A stretch of 64,000 nucleotides of DNA from Pontiellaceae bacterium B12227 (GTDB lineage Bacteria; Verrucomicrobiota; Kiritimatiellia; Kiritimatiellales; Pontiellaceae): positions 1-64,000 of the forward strand of contig JAROAZ010000008.1 of assembly GCA_029432775.1 (NCBI GenBank). Direction: 5' to 3'. The notes below the pieces were generated by a model that was given only the letters and a program-made list of their open reading frames with translations, ran no database searches and was not told the origin of the DNA. The translations under genes and the position numbers were made by a program. This document shows, piece after piece, positions 63,690 to 64,000 of this stretch. Positions within the stretch are counted from its first letter, which is position 1, and each line of letters starts with the position of its first letter.

Positions 63690-63907
63690 ACGGCAACATA
63701 GACGCACCCCATGTCCGTCGCTTCTGCTTCCAATGCAAGGAGGTCACCGGAACCGTGTTCAAGCCGATGCCGGCCGGGATTGGAAATGCCTGCAATCAAT
63801 GCGGAATGTTCCGGAAGCAGAAGCCCTATATCTCGAAGCGTGAGTTCAAATCACTAAGGCCTGAACAGGCACAGGGTGGAAGTCATGAATCAAACCGAGT
63901 GGGTTAA
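63686..63907 (+). CDS. Small zinc-ribbon-like protein
   Basis: This 73-residue protein carries two CxxC knuckles (FCFQCKEV and NACNQCGMF, residues about 14-40), which suggest a zinc ribbon, and then a basic tail. It overlaps its neighbours at both ends, as is usual in phage-like modules. No function is assigned. Confidence 0.6.
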   Translation: MNGNIDAPHVRRFCFQCKEVTGTVFKPMPAGIGNACNQCGMFRKQKPYISKREFKSLRPEQAQGGSHESNRVG

Positions 63908-64000
63908 AATACGAAAACTCCTTTGGGATGACGATGAGCATATTCTGATTGTCGATGATGTGAGGCAAACTAAGCCGATGAAGCTGGCTGGTAAAATTAC
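63885..64000 (+). CDS. Partial gene running off the window end
   Basis: GGTGGAAGTC precedes ATG at 63885, inside the end of the previous gene in another frame. The frame stays open for 38 codons to the window edge (MNQTEWVKIRKLLWDDDEH...). The start is acidic and lacks a signal peptide. Too little is visible to name it. Confidence 0.5.
   Translation, partial: MNQTEWVKIRKLLWDDDEHILIVDDVRQTKPMKLAGKI

Larger units (their letters stand above)
60935..64000 (+). mobile_element. Left end of a tRNA-Phe-integrated element (continues past the edge)
   Basis: The tRNA-Phe 3' fragment marks the chromosome/element junction. A tyrosine recombinase reads away from it, followed by an excisionase-like HTH and small overlapping phage-type ORFs, all on the plus strand. 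The hairpin ACCCT-TTATTTAT-AGGGT at 61002-61019 may belong to the recombinase arm sites. The 62355-63146 gene is visibly more AT-rich than the flanking chromosome. The right end is not seen. Confidence 0.82.

Overview
The window looks like a chromosome segment of a marine, sulfated-polysaccharide-degrading bacterium of the PVC group. Kiritimatiellota (a Pontiella-like organism) is my best guess. The grounds are nine S1-type sulfatase domains, a PEP-CTERM protein, an SHD1-like secreted pair, GEVED repeats, and secreted proteins that end in a 'TNL...W...F(Y/F)R(V/L)' module. This placement is inference; no rRNA or marker gene is present.

Region 1 (about 0-19.4 kb) is mostly housekeeping: dus, two SHD1-like secreted paralogues, thiE, tRNA-Leu(UAG), a secreted thioredoxin, class II aldolase, an HPr/lipoprotein pair, lipoate ligase, adenosine deaminase and serC. 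It also holds three secreted proteins, the largest with six GEVED repeats and an unusual leader containing small ORFs. tRNA-Arg(CCG) and a small conserved cytosolic protein complete it. GTAG-hairpin (REP-like) elements cluster on both sides of a small secreted protein at 8.8-9.6 kb.

Region 2 (about 19.6-60.7 kb) is one large polysaccharide utilisation locus. A seven-gene minus-strand operon (19.6-30.4 kb) carries five sulfatases, a GH5 enzyme and a GH95 fucosidase-like enzyme. A two-gene operon (30.6-36.4 kb) carries a sulfatase with an accessory domain and an SGNH-esterase/sulfatase fusion. Next come a GntR-LacI hybrid regulator, a PEP-CTERM protein, an 1,811-residue GH10/sulfatase fusion, a LamG-like secreted protein and a second GH10. 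A hipBA pair follows. The final minus-strand operon (50.3-60.7 kb) has a sulfatase, an arabinofuranosidase-like clan A enzyme, two GH94 phosphorylases and a GPH-family sugar symporter. The inferred logic is extracellular or periplasmic desulfation and backbone cleavage, then import of short oligosaccharides by the symporter and cytosolic phosphorolysis by GH94. No SusC/SusD pair and no sulfatase-maturing enzyme are in the window. Similar AT-rich elements (core CACTTNTATAACRTATG) lie in most of the few promoter gaps, suggesting one regulon.

Region 3 (about 60.9-64.0 kb, continuing past the edge) is the left end of an integrative element: a 3' fragment of tRNA-Phe, a tyrosine recombinase, an excisionase-like HTH protein and small cysteine-rich proteins.

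The most striking non-gene feature is a short palindrome, TTCCAA-NNN-TTGGAA. I count 23 strict copies (TTCCAR-N3-YTGGAA) and more than a dozen near copies. They occur inside genes in all three reading frames and in intergenic regions. By a rough hand estimate about 0.02 copies are expected by chance.
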